Part shown: piece by piece, positions 21,044 through 29,488 of the stretch
How positions within the stretch are numbered: position 1 is the stretch's first letter
How the letters are laid out: each line of letters opens with the position of its first letter
Source: Simkaniaceae bacterium
Lineage (GTDB): Bacteria; Chlamydiota; Chlamydiia; Chlamydiales; Simkaniaceae
Length of the DNA stretch: 64,000 bases
Reading direction: 5' to 3'
Assembly: GCA_018399055.1 (NCBI GenBank)
Contig: CP073762.1
Location: forward strand, 248,001-312,000
The notes under the pieces: generated by a model
The model's input: only the letters and a program-made list of their open reading frames with translations
What the model was told of the DNA's origin: nothing
The model's database searches: none
Program-made: the position numbers and the translations under genes

Positions 21044-21756
21044 TGGGACGCTTTCGCAATCACCCTAAAAAAGAAAAAATGAGCGAACTTGCTCAGAGGA
21101 CCACTGAAAACGTCCCCGCGAATTTTGGTGGGGTTTTTCAGGTCACTCCCATTAGCGAAACAGAAAAGATCTCCCTTCAAAACCTACTCGAAAAATATCA
21201 GACTGACGATACCGATGTAGCCGCTGACTTGCAATCACTCACGGCTCTCACATCAGAAGTCAAAGCGATCAGCAATCAGGCTGTGATTTTGCATGGTGAG
21301 CGGGTAAAAAAGGCGCAGATTCTTTTGAAGAAATACCGGGATGGTGCTTTCAGCAACTGGCTCCTTAAAACCTATGGCAACCGACAAACGCCTTACAATT
21401 TTATGCAATACTATGAGCTTTACAACTCTCTTCCTAAAAAATTGCAAGGTATCGTGGATGAAATGCCTAGACAGGCAATTTACAGTCTTTCTAGCCGCTC
21501 TATTCCTCACGAAAAGAAAGAAGCCTTCGTAGAAGAATATCAGGGTGAATCTAAAACCCAGCTTTTAGAGAAACTCCGAAGTTCCTATCCCCTAGCAAAA
21601 AGGGACAAGCGTAGCCCCAATAGAACAAAAGGTGTTTTAGAAAACCTAAGGCGCGCCGTTAAAGGGATCAAAGACGAGAAGTTTATCCCAACAAATGATG
21701 AAAAGGTGGAGATCAGTCACCTCATTGTTGAGTTGACCGGACTGCTATCAAGATGA
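21019..21756 (+). CDS. Chlamydial pGP6-D-like protein
   Basis: 245 residues. The middle (SNWLLKTYGNRQTPYNFMQY followed by YELYNSLPKKLQ) matches the pattern of pGP6-D and its chromosomal homologue CT583. It is basic at the C-terminus, compatible with nucleic-acid binding. The function in chlamydiae is not settled; its constant pairing with a ParA-like ATPase suggests a role in DNA partition or gene regulation. It overlaps parA and, by ATGA, purB, so all four genes from thrS appear cotranscribed. Confidence 0.85.
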   Translation: MSKFNSLLMGRFRNHPKKEKMSELAQRTTENVPANFGGVFQVTPISETEKISLQNLLEKYQTDDTDVAADLQSLTALTSEVKAISNQAVILHGERVKKAQILLKKYRDGAFSNWLLKTYGNRQTPYNFMQYYELYNSLPKKLQGIVDEMPRQAIYSLSSRSIPHEKKEAFVEEYQGESKTQLLEKLRSSYPLAKRDKRSPNRTKGVLENLRRAVKGIKDEKFIPTNDEKVEISHLIVELTGLLSR

Positions 21757-23177
21757 GCCTCTTTTATGAGTCCCCCCTTACCACTCGTTATGCCTCTTCG
21801 GAGATGAAGGAGACTTTTTCTCGTGTTTTTAAATATCGCACGTGGAGAAAACTCTGGGTTGCTTTGGCAGAAGCTCAAAAAGAGCTAGGCCTTCCGATTA
21901 CAGAGAGTCAAATCAAAGAGATGCGCACTGCCGTAGACCAAATTGACTTTGAAAAAGTGCGCGCATATGAAAAAGAGACACGCCACGAAGTCATGGCCCA
22001 CATCCACGCCTTTGGTGATGTCTGTCCTCAAGCGCGAGGTATTATCCACATGGGAGCAACCAGCTCTTACGTTATGGATAACGGAGATCTCATTGCCTTA
22101 AAAACGGGGATGAAACTCCTTAAAGGAAAGCTCATCCTCCTGATCGAAAAACTCAATCACCTCTCCCTTGAGCAATCAAACACCCCATGTCTAGGCTATA
22201 CTCATTTCCAACCCGCCCAGGCAACCACCTTTGGAAAGCGCAGTAGCCTATGGCTTCAAGACTTTCTCACAGACTTTAAAGACCTTCTTGCCATCATGGA
22301 AGACTTCCCCTTTCTTGGGTGCAAGGGAGCCATTGGAAGTCAGGGCTCTTTTCTCGCTCTTTTTGAAGGAAATCATAAAAAAGTTATAAAGCTCGATGAT
22401 ATGATCACACAAAAGATGGGTTTTAACCGCTCTTTTCTCATCTGTAGCCAAACATTCCCACGCAAGCAAGAACAGCGGATTCTTTCGCTCCTTGCAAGCA
22501 TTGGTGCGAGCGCTCATAAATGCGCAACGGACCTTCGACTTCTTTCCCATTTAGGCGAAGTCGAAGAACCCTTTAAAGACACTCAGGTAGGATCAACTGC
22601 CATGCCTTATAAACGCAACCCTATCTATTCCGAACGTGTGTGTGGTCTTTCCCGCTTTGTGATGAATATGGCTCACAATAGTGTTGACAACGCCGCCCAT
22701 CAATGGCTTGAACGCTCGCTCGACGATTCATCCAATCGAAGAATGTCCATTCCTGAAGCCTTCCTTGCCACCGATAGTGTGATTAACCTCCTTTACACAA
22801 TTATTTCTGGACTAAAAACCTTCCCAAGACTCATGGAAACCCATCTAAATGAACATCTCCCCTACATCTCCATTGAAACCATCCTTGCTGCTGCCGTCTT
22901 AAAGGGAAGTGACAGGCAAGAGGCCCACGAAACCCTGCGCAAACACACCTTTGAAGCAGCTAAAAAGAAAAAAGAAACTGGAGAGACCCAGAAGCTTCTC
23001 CCCACCCTCTTAAAAGCTGTCAATCTCTCAGAAAAGGAAATGGAAGAGCTTCTCCAACTGAAGAATCTTACGGGTCGTTCACATGAACAAGTCTTGGAAT
23101 TTTTAAAACTCGAAGTTGAACCCATCTTAGAAAAACACCTCGATGTTGACGCCCTAATCCCGAGCGTAGAGTTTTGA
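21753..23177 (+). CDS. purB: Adenylosuccinate lyase
   Basis: 474 residues. Fumarase/aspartase superfamily signature GSTAMPYKRNP is at about residue 285, with HMGATSSYVMDN and TPCLGYTHFQPAQ as the other active-site regions. The C-terminal domain is of normal length. The enzyme converts adenylosuccinate to AMP (and SAICAR to AICAR if that pathway exists). Chlamydiaceae lack purine synthesis, so the gene points to a broader nucleotide metabolism. No other pur gene is in the window, so it may serve AMP formation from IMP. Confidence 0.92.
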   Translation: MSLFYESPLTTRYASSEMKETFSRVFKYRTWRKLWVALAEAQKELGLPITESQIKEMRTAVDQIDFEKVRAYEKETRHEVMAHIHAFGDVCPQARGIIHMGATSSYVMDNGDLIALKTGMKLLKGKLILLIEKLNHLSLEQSNTPCLGYTHFQPAQATTFGKRSSLWLQDFLTDFKDLLAIMEDFPFLGCKGAIGSQGSFLALFEGNHKKVIKLDDMITQKMGFNRSFLICSQTFPRKQEQRILSLLASIGASAHKCATDLRLLSHLGEVEEPFKDTQVGSTAMPYKRNPIYSERVCGLSRFVMNMAHNSVDNAAHQWLERSLDDSSNRRMSIPEAFLATDSVINLLYTIISGLKTFPRLMETHLNEHLPYISIETILAAAVLKGSDRQEAHETLRKHTFEAAKKKKETGETQKLLPTLLKAVNLSEKEMEELLQLKNLTGRSHEQVLEFLKLEVEPILEKHLDVDALIPSVEF

Positions 23178-23839
23178 CTTTTCCCACCATCGTTTGCTTT
23201 TATACCCCCAATACTGGGTACGAAAAAGAAGTGGAGGGCCTCATCGCCTCCTGCAAAAAATTTGATCTCCCCTATTCTATCGATCCCATCCCTAACTTTG
23301 GAACATGGGAGAAAAACTGCTGCTTCAAGCCTAAATATATCCTGAAAAAACTCATCGATCTGAAGCGACCAATTCTCTGGCTTGATGCCGATGCCCTCAT
23401 CGTTCAAAAACCCACCCTTTTTGAAACACTTGATGCCGATATCGCCCTCCGCATCGTCAAAGAGCTCCCGATTGACCATCAATCAAAAATGATCTCTGGC
23501 ACCGTCTTTGTAAACAACACACCCGAGGCCCTCAAAATTCTTCAAGAGTGGGATCTGGAAACAGAAACTCTTTTCAAACAAGATCCTCACCTATGGGATC
23601 AGGTATCTCTGAGAAACGTTCTCCTTCGCTCTACCGCAAAAGTCTACCCGCTTGACAGTCGCTACTACCAAGTCTACAACAAAATTGAAGATGAAAAGAC
23701 ATTGCAAAAGGCAATCATCATCCACTTTCAAGCGTCTCGCACCCTCAAGAAGACCCTCAATCACGAAGTCGTCCCCTTCTGGGATGAAGCCTCCTTCATT
23801 GCAGAAAAAAAACACCAAATCCTAGCCGCAAAACCATAG
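23174..23839 (+). CDS. Glycosyltransferase-like protein (DxD motif)
   Basis: 221 residues. The start is a TTG that overlaps the purB stop (TTGA), giving translational coupling; no ATG is available before the first conserved strand. The fold shows a GT-A-like pattern with a DxD motif in ILWLDADALIV and a later SGTVFVNNTPEA and DQVSLRNVLL. This resembles nucleotide-diphospho-sugar transferases. The sugar and acceptor are unknown. The downstream GtrA-like gene supports a link to surface glycan modification. Confidence 0.75.
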   Translation: MTFPTIVCFYTPNTGYEKEVEGLIASCKKFDLPYSIDPIPNFGTWEKNCCFKPKYILKKLIDLKRPILWLDADALIVQKPTLFETLDADIALRIVKELPIDHQSKMISGTVFVNNTPEALKILQEWDLETETLFKQDPHLWDQVSLRNVLLRSTAKVYPLDSRYYQVYNKIEDEKTLQKAIIIHFQASRTLKKTLNHEVVPFWDEASFIAEKKHQILAAKP

Positions 23840-23884
23840 GGTTTTACCTAGCCTGAAAAGCCGAGATGATTTAATACGATTAAT

Positions 23885-24295
23885 ATGAGCAAAGTCAAAA
23901 AAGAATTTAGACTAATCTATAAATTTTCTCTTGTTGGAGCCTTTAACACTTTGATCGGCTTCGCAATCATGTTTACTCTGATGTACTTAGGTACTGAGCC
24001 CTATCTAAGCAACGCTGTTTGTTACACCGTTTGCTTTTTTCTTTCTTTCTTTTTGGGGAAATATTTTGTCTTCCGCGTAGTGACATCAAAGAAGTCTTCA
24101 GAGTTGATAAGATTTACACTAGCGTTTGCGTGTGCCTTTATTGTGAACCTCATCGCATTGAAAATCCTTCTCCACGCCCACATAAACCCCTATATCAGTC
24201 AACTCCTTGCAGGCATTGTCTACGCAGCAGCATCCTACATCCTTTCCCGCAAGTGGGTCTTTAAACCAACCCCTTCTCCTGAAGAGTCCAGCTAG
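23885..24295 (+). CDS. GtrA-like family membrane protein
   Basis: 136 residues with four hydrophobic helices. The family features are visible: KFSLVGAFNTLIGF at the N-terminus and YILSRKWVF at the C-terminus. GtrA proteins are thought to move lipid-linked sugars across the inner membrane or to assist glycosyltransferases. It follows the DxD glycosyltransferase by 45 bases, fitting a two-gene glycan module. It is convergent with, and overlaps by 4 bases, the rsm22-like gene. Confidence 0.85.
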   Translation: MSKVKKEFRLIYKFSLVGAFNTLIGFAIMFTLMYLGTEPYLSNAVCYTVCFFLSFFLGKYFVFRVVTSKKSSELIRFTLAFACAFIVNLIALKILLHAHINPYISQLLAGIVYAAASYILSRKWVFKPTPSPEESS

Positions 24296-25176
24296 TGGAC
24301 TATTAAATCTCCCCAATGGAGATTTTTTCGCTCTTTACCTGTGAAGGTTTTTTGGACAAGCCCTTCTTCGGTGCAGAGGGTTACAGCAGTATGTCCTTTG
24401 CGCTTGAGCGGTGTACGGAGAATGCGTGCTCCTGTTGGAGTATGCGGTTTTTTAGAGGCGATGATATAGGAGTACTTTTCGTCTTCATGACCAAGCGATC
24501 CCTTTTTAAGCGTGCGATGAAGCGCCGTGCGAGAAAGGCGCGCTGAAAAATGGCACCAGTCTCCCTTAGACATGGGGCAAGCGTTATGATGGGGACAGGG
24601 GGCGTGGAGGGACATTTCCAGAGAAAGGAGCTGTGTGCGGATTTTTCGAATGCGCTCAAATCCATCTGGGGTTCCAGGCTCAACAACAACAAGGAAGTTG
24701 TTTGTTAACTTGTGGGCTTTTTCGATCACGGCAGATAGTTTTTCTTGGGGAATTTCATTGAGAGAATAGGAAAAAAGGAGGAGGTCCGCAGAGTCTTTAA
24801 GATTGAGAAAGCTTCCGGTCTTCCAGCTGACGGAAAAGGGTGCTTTAGGAGAAAGTTTTTTCCCTAGCCGCACAAATTCAGGGTCTTGTTCTATTAGGGT
24901 AAGGTTATCAACAGGATAATCGAGAAGCGCCCAGATCGAGGTTCCTGGCCCCCCTCCGCAATCAAGAATTGTTGAGGGTATTTCAACTTGTGAAAAGACT
25001 TTTCTTAAAACGGCATATGTTGCAGGGAGACGGGTCGCTACGTAAGCAATCCGATGAAGCTCAGTAATGTGAGCTTGTTTATGGTGATACCTCTCTGACA
25101 GCTCCGCTGCTGCTTGCACAAGAGCTTTTTGTGGGTAGGGTTTACAAATAGAGTCTATGGCTTCTTCAAGGTTCAT
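24292..25176 (-). CDS. Rsm22-like ribosome-associated methyltransferase
   Basis: 294 residues. A SAM-binding motif ILDCGGGPGTS is at about residue 90, and a cysteine-rich cluster APCPHHNACPM followed by DWCHFSARLSRT is the hallmark of the mitochondrial Rsm22 family (probable iron-sulfur site). The family is linked to small-subunit ribosome assembly. It overlaps the MFS gene start by 4 bases and so is the last gene of the ung-MFS-rsm22 operon. Confidence 0.85.
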   Translation of the reverse strand: MNLEEAIDSICKPYPQKALVQAAAELSERYHHKQAHITELHRIAYVATRLPATYAVLRKVFSQVEIPSTILDCGGGPGTSIWALLDYPVDNLTLIEQDPEFVRLGKKLSPKAPFSVSWKTGSFLNLKDSADLLLFSYSLNEIPQEKLSAVIEKAHKLTNNFLVVVEPGTPDGFERIRKIRTQLLSLEMSLHAPCPHHNACPMSKGDWCHFSARLSRTALHRTLKKGSLGHEDEKYSYIIASKKPHTPTGARILRTPLKRKGHTAVTLCTEEGLVQKTFTGKERKNLHWGDLIVH

Positions 25177-26405
25177 TTAACTTTTGCCTGAAGAAGGACC
25201 GCGGCTGCAACTAAGGCAGAAATGCTCGAAAATACAAACGGAATCATCGAGTGAGCGTGAAGAAATAGTCCCCCAAGAACCGAGGAAAATAGCATCGTTA
25301 GGGAAAGCATTGACTGGCTCAAACCCAAAACCTTGCCTTGAATGTTTGTAGGCGCCGCATTAGAAATTGCACTGGTACATAAAGGCCAAATCAATCCTGA
25401 AATAATGGTGCACCCCCCTAACACAAGGAGAAAGCCTTTTAAAGAATCTGGGTAAGGAATAAAGACAACAAGCATTCCAAAGGCAATAAATGAGGTAAGG
25501 AGAATCCACTTTGGGTTAACGGTGTGATAGAAGAGGCGATGCAACACTCCTGTTCCAAAAATCCAACATACACCAAGAAGCGCACAAATATCTCCAATTT
25601 TGGAGTTGCTTAAATGAAAGTTTTCAACAACAAAAGCCGGCACGAAAAGAAAAATAATGTTCCATGAAAAAAGATAGAAAAAATAGATGAGGTAAAGGCT
25701 TTTGATGGAGTCTGTTTTGAGAGCAAGTTGAATGTTGCGAATTCCCTTGATAAAATCAAAGGGGGTTTTAGAAGGGTTTTCTAAGGTTTCCCCAAAGGCA
25801 AAGAGAATAAACAGAACATTGACCAAACCAAGTATTGCACCAATAAACATGGGGAATGAAGAATCAAATAGTGGAGAAATTGAAGGGTCTGAGAGCTTTC
25901 CTCCGAGAAAGGGACCAAGAATGAATGTCAAACCAGCAACCGCTGAACCATAACTATAATAACGGACCTTCTTCTTGGGACTCGGGCTCAGATCAGATAA
26001 AGAGGAAAGACAAATAGAAAGATTCCCAGCTCCAACCCCCATAATTAAACGAGCAAGGAAAATGATGAAAAGGGAGTGGTGATGAATCCCCAAAGCACTA
26101 AGAGCATACCCAACAAAGGTTAAGAAAGTTGTTAATAGAAGGGCCTTTTTTCTTCCGTGATGATCAGCATACTCCCCCATGATCGGTGCAAAAATAAACT
26201 GCATAAAGGGAAAGATTCCTAAGAAAAATCCGAGCATTGTTGTTTTGTAAGCAAGAGAAGCATCTACCCCGATTAATCCTCTTGAAGGCTCTAGAAAAAG
26301 GGGGGCAAAAATAGGAAAGACTATGGTTGCTCCCAAATTGTCTACCGCAAAAGTAAAGAAAATTGAAAGCAGGGAAGTTTTTTGTTTGACGACTTCCTTA
26401 TCCAT
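25173..26405 (-). CDS. MFS transporter (DHA1, TetA-like)
   Basis: 410 residues with about 12 hydrophobic helices. The motif A region is GEYADHHGRKKALLL between helices 2 and 3, and motif C-like glycine/proline residues (AGLTFILGPFLGG) are in helix 5. This is the drug:proton antiporter group. The substrate cannot be inferred. It overlaps ung (8 bases) and rsm22 (4 bases). In chlamydiae such carriers can also serve metabolite uptake. Confidence 0.85.
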   Translation of the reverse strand: MDKEVVKQKTSLLSIFFTFAVDNLGATIVFPIFAPLFLEPSRGLIGVDASLAYKTTMLGFFLGIFPFMQFIFAPIMGEYADHHGRKKALLLTTFLTFVGYALSALGIHHHSLFIIFLARLIMGVGAGNLSICLSSLSDLSPSPKKKVRYYSYGSAVAGLTFILGPFLGGKLSDPSISPLFDSSFPMFIGAILGLVNVLFILFAFGETLENPSKTPFDFIKGIRNIQLALKTDSIKSLYLIYFFYLFSWNIIFLFVPAFVVENFHLSNSKIGDICALLGVCWIFGTGVLHRLFYHTVNPKWILLTSFIAFGMLVVFIPYPDSLKGFLLVLGGCTIISGLIWPLCTSAISNAAPTNIQGKVLGLSQSMLSLTMLFSSVLGGLFLHAHSMIPFVFSSISALVAAAVLLQAKVK

Positions 26406-27078
26406 CTACAGACCAATCTACCGGGGGCTTTCCCCACTCTTTTAAAATGGCATTTGTTTTCGAAAAATGGCGGCACCCAAAAAACTGCGTTGCAGAAAAG
26501 GGAGAAGGGTGTGCTGCTGTCAAAATTGCATGCGGATGGTTCATTGTATTTAATATATTTTCACACTTGTCTTTTGCAGATCTCCCCCACAAGATAAAAA
26601 CCAATGGGTCTGTTCGCGTGCAAAGCCTTCGAATTACCGCGTCCGTAAATGTTTCCCATCCCTTGCCAAAGTGAGATTTTGGCTCCCCCTTTCGAACTGT
26701 TAAGGTTGCGTTGAGCATTAAAACGCCTTGTTTTGCCCAGTTGATTAAACATCCATGAGATGCTGGTGGAATGTTTAAATCCGCTTCCATCTCTTTATAA
26801 ATGTTTCTTAGTGACGGGGGAAGAGAAATCTCTTTCCCAACACTAAAACAGAGTCCCTCAGCTTGTTTCAGGCCATGATAAGGATCCTGTCCCATCAAAA
26901 CAACTTTGACTTTATCATAGGGAGTTTGACGAAAAGCGTTAAAAACTAGCTCCTCAGGAGGAAAAAAGATTTGACCGCTTTCTTTTTCATTTTCTAAAAA
27001 CTCTTTGAGTTCCAAGATATAAGGTTTTTTGAGTTCTTCTTTGAGGGCTTCGTGCCAACTCTTTTCCATTTTCATCAT
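26398..27078 (-). CDS. ung: Uracil-DNA glycosylase, family 1
   Basis: 226 residues. The catalytic motif GQDPYHG and the DNA-intercalation motif HPSPFSA are both intact, with LLNATLTV-like MLNATLTVRKGEP between them. It removes uracil from DNA in base-excision repair. Three possible ATG starts lie within four codons (27078, 27075, 27069). First gene of a three-gene operon. Confidence 0.97.
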   Translation of the reverse strand: MMKMEKSWHEALKEELKKPYILELKEFLENEKESGQIFFPPEELVFNAFRQTPYDKVKVVLMGQDPYHGLKQAEGLCFSVGKEISLPPSLRNIYKEMEADLNIPPASHGCLINWAKQGVLMLNATLTVRKGEPKSHFGKGWETFTDAVIRRLCTRTDPLVFILWGRSAKDKCENILNTMNHPHAILTAAHPSPFSATQFFGCRHFSKTNAILKEWGKPPVDWSVDG

Positions 27079-27158
27079 GGTGGTAGATTACCATGATAAA
27101 AACTTTACTACAAGATTGACACAAACAGTAAATAGACATACGATATTGCCCTCTATTT

Positions 27159-27233
27159 CTGGGTGTAGCGCAGCTTGGCCAGCGCACTTGCATGGGGTGC
27201 AAGGGGTCGGAGGTTCGAATCCTCTCACCCAGA
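27159..27233 (+). tRNA. tRNA-Pro (anticodon GGG)
   Basis: A full cloverleaf can be drawn: acceptor CTGGGTG/CACCCAG, D stem GCGC/GCGC, anticodon stem CTTGC/GCAAG with loop ATGGGGT (anticodon GGG, codons CCC/CCU), T arm GGAGG-TTCGAAT-CCTCT and discriminator A. CCA is not encoded. Confidence 0.95.
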
Positions 27234-27313
27234 TTCCTTTTACAAAAAACTTGAAATACTTTTTTTTCTCTGCCTAAAATTGGCTCCATAATTAAAAAAT
27301 TGGTGGAGCTAAT

Positions 27314-27586
27314 ATGTCTGATCAATATTTAAATAATCTTACTATCTTTGGCTTTGCGCTTTTGCAGGCCCTTATAGTCTGTGTTTTTTCTGGATTTTTC
27401 TTTACGGTTGGACTACGAGGACTCATTAAAGCTTGGCCCACAAAAAAACTACTAAGGGTTTGGGCTTTCTCTTCTCTTTTGTTTGCTGGTATTTATGTTC
27501 TACTGGTCCCAATCAGCTTGAACATGCTTTGGTTGGATATTCCAAAAATTATTGTCGTAAGTTGGCCAGGAGAGCTCATAAGTTAA
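27314..27586 (+). CDS. Small membrane protein, possibly shortened by a frameshift
   Basis: 90 residues, not recognised. Two hydrophobic segments (about 8-33 and 48-70) are separated by RGLIKAWPTKKLL. GGTGGAG stands before the ATG. Right at its stop (27584-27586) another frame continues to 27696 with KLSPKEDLSS and a further good transmembrane helix (IAIITNITASLIFLAILW). A one-base shift near 27580 would give a three-helix protein of about 127 residues, so the present gene may be a truncated form. Confidence 0.5.
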   Translation: MSDQYLNNLTIFGFALLQALIVCVFSGFFFTVGLRGLIKAWPTKKLLRVWAFSSLLFAGIYVLLVPISLNMLWLDIPKIIVVSWPGELIS

Positions 27587-27972
27587 GTCCCAAAGAAGAT
27601 TTGTCCTCATGTATAGCCATTATAACAAATATCACAGCTTCCCTCATTTTTTTAGCAATTTTATGGAGTATCGATCTCTCCAAAAACTACTTTTAATTCA
27701 CTTTCCAAAGTTGGAAAAAATTGCTACAATTCAATAAAAAAATAATGTTGTGGAAAATGTTGTTTATAGGCTGTTGAGCACTTGATGATAACTTGTTGAC
27801 AGGCGCGGTTTCTTCAAATAATTATCGATATAGTCCATTCTTCGACAAGGTATGAACAATGGACTATCTCTATGGAAAATGGGGGTTGTCAACAAATCCA
27901 CAGCGGAAGAAGATGAAGAAAAATACTTAAATAGATTATTCTTTTTCTCTTATTAATGAGTGAGTCAAATAC
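27587..27972. other. Repeat-rich intergenic region, candidate replication origin
   Basis: Apart from the frame tail to 27696, no gene is seen in these 386 bases. It holds an AT-rich run (27690-27745), a TTWTNCACA-type DnaA box (27749-27757, reverse strand), near matches at 27871-27879, 27886-27894 and 27894-27902, an inverted pair TTGTTGACA/TGTCAACAA (27793-27801 and 27887-27895), and a long hairpin (27830-27867). The next genes are glmU-like and ispA, which in Chlamydiaceae lie, as I recall, close to the origin beside hemB. Gene orientation and G/C bias change sign around here. Without a skew plot the call is tentative. Confidence 0.4.
27830..27867. repeat. Long inverted repeat
   Basis: Arms of 14 bases (27830-27843 and 27854-27867) pair with a single C-C mismatch around a 10-base loop. 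No T run follows, so it is not an ordinary terminator. It is nested inside the TTGTTGACA inverted pair. Confidence 0.7.
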
Positions 27973-28638
27973 ATGCCTACGCCAGAACGTTTTTTTGATC
28001 TACAGGATTTTCTTCATAAAGATCTTTTCAAGTTGGGTTTGCCTATCTGGGATAGCCTAAAGGCATTAAAGAGCTATCTTGATTCCTGGGGTTTTGGGGA
28101 AATTGAATGTGCTATTCCAGAGGGGGTTACACTTGTTAATCCCGGAAAGATTTCAATTGGAAAGGGAACGCGTATTGAATCAGGATCCTATATTGAGGGG
28201 CCCTGCATTATAGGAGAAGATTCTCAGGTACGTCATGGGGCCTATGTTCGGCCGTATGTTTTAACAGGAAAAAGGTGTATCATTGGGCATTCAACTGAGG
28301 TAAAGCACTCTATCTTACTTGACGGCGCTCAGGCTCCACATTTTAATTATGTTGGAGATTCTATTTTAGGAAAGGACGTCAACCTTGGTGCGGGTGTAAT
28401 TTGTGCAAACTTTAGACTAGATCGTGGAGAGGTTATTGTTGAAGTTGATGGGAAGCGTTTTAAGACAGACTTAAGGAAGTTTGGAGCTGTATTAGGGGAT
28501 CTGTCTCAGATCGGTTGTAATAGCGTTCTTAACCCCGGTGTATTACTTCACAAGCGCACTTTTTCAAGAGCCTGTAGCTCGATTCAGAAATCAAATGTAA
28601 GGAATCTAAAAAATGTTAAAGCCGCTGATAGCTCCTAA
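27973..28638 (+). CDS. GlmU-like left-handed beta-helix acyltransferase domain protein
   Basis: 221 residues. After a ~45-residue N-terminal stretch come hexapeptide repeats (ISIGKGTRIESGSYIEGPCI and onward) and the GlmU-type sequence STEVKHSILLDGAQAPHFNY with GAGVICANF. The N-terminal pyrophosphorylase domain of bifunctional GlmU is absent, so only acetyl/acyltransfer to a sugar nucleotide is expected. A similar short GlmU-like protein adjoins the prenyl synthase in Chlamydiaceae (CT629/CT628 as recalled). It overlaps ispA by 26 bases. Confidence 0.8.
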   Translation: MPTPERFFDLQDFLHKDLFKLGLPIWDSLKALKSYLDSWGFGEIECAIPEGVTLVNPGKISIGKGTRIESGSYIEGPCIIGEDSQVRHGAYVRPYVLTGKRCIIGHSTEVKHSILLDGAQAPHFNYVGDSILGKDVNLGAGVICANFRLDRGEVIVEVDGKRFKTDLRKFGAVLGDLSQIGCNSVLNPGVLLHKRTFSRACSSIQKSNVRNLKNVKAADSS

Positions 28639-29488
28639 CACCTCTCTTCTCAAGCCTCTCAAAAAAACATTTGAAACGTTTTTAGAGCAAAATATTCTCC
28701 TCTTGGGGGAGCAAAGCAAACTTCGGGATGCTTGCGAATACGCTTTGCTAAATGGGGGAAAAAGGATTCGCCCTTTGATTGTGATGATGGTGGCTCGAGC
28801 TCTCGGAAACAACTTAGATGTTTTAGAGGCCTGTCTTTCTGTCGAATACTTTCACACGGCTTCAATCATTGCTGACGATCTTCCTTGCATGGATAATGAT
28901 GACTACAGAAGAAGTAAGCCTGCTTTACACAAAATGCACGGAGAAACTGTCGCGCTATTAGCTAGTTATGCTTTAATTTCTGCTGGGTATGAGAAGATTT
29001 TTCACTCAGTTCAGTCTTTGTCGAAACAAAAAGCACCTTTTTCAGAGAGAGCAAATGAGGCTTGTGCAATCTCCTTGGATGCCGCAACACGTTGTGCTGG
29101 GATTTCTGGTGCCGTTGGAGGGCAGTTTAAGGATATCTTTCCTAAAGACCGTTCCTTGGAAGAGATTCTTGATGTGATTTACAAGAAAACGGTGACTCTT
29201 TTTGAAATTGCATTTGTTTATGGTTGGGTTTTTGGGGGAGGTGAACTTCAAAAAGTAGATGAGATTCGAAAGGCGGCTTTCCATTTTGGGATGGCTTTTC
29301 AGATTTGGGATGACATAGGAGATATGGATCAAGACGGCATACATTCGATAAACATTGCTCAGGCCTGTGGAAAAGAAGAGGCAAAGCGTCGATTAGAGGA
29401 AGAAGTTGAAACCTTCACCCTTAAAATGAAAAAACTCGGGATGTGGACTCCCGAGTTTCAGCAAACCGTTGATTTACTTCGCTGCTAA
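28613..29488 (+). CDS. ispA: Polyprenyl diphosphate synthase (farnesyl/geranylgeranyl type)
   Basis: 291 residues. The first aspartate-rich motif is [13 protein letters not shown] (about residue 83) and the second is [11 protein letters not shown] (about 233). GGKRIRP is the conserved substrate-binding site. It condenses IPP with allylic diphosphates to make FPP or GGPP. The two residues between the first aspartates and the next (DDLPCMD) are typical of bacterial short-chain enzymes. It is convergent with recA, overlapping it by 15 bases. Confidence 0.93.
   Translation: MLKPLIAPNTSLLKPLKKTFETFLEQNILLLGEQSKLRDACEYALLNGGKRIRPLIVMMVARALGNNLDVLEACLSVEYFHTASIIADDLPCMDNDDYRRSKPALHKMHGETVALLASYALISAGYEKIFHSVQSLSKQKAPFSERANEACAISLDAATRCAGISGAVGGQFKDIFPKDRSLEEILDVIYKKTVTLFEIAFVYGWVFGGGELQKVDEIRKAAFHFGMAFQIWDDIGDMDQDGIHSINIAQACGKEEAKRRLEEEVETFTLKMKKLGMWTPEFQQTVDLLRC

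Noticed and set aside
22862-23482. A 206-codon open frame on the minus strand
   Set aside because: It lies antisense across the end of purB and the start of the glycosyltransferase, both strongly supported; it has a skewed Phe/Ser composition and no ribosome site.
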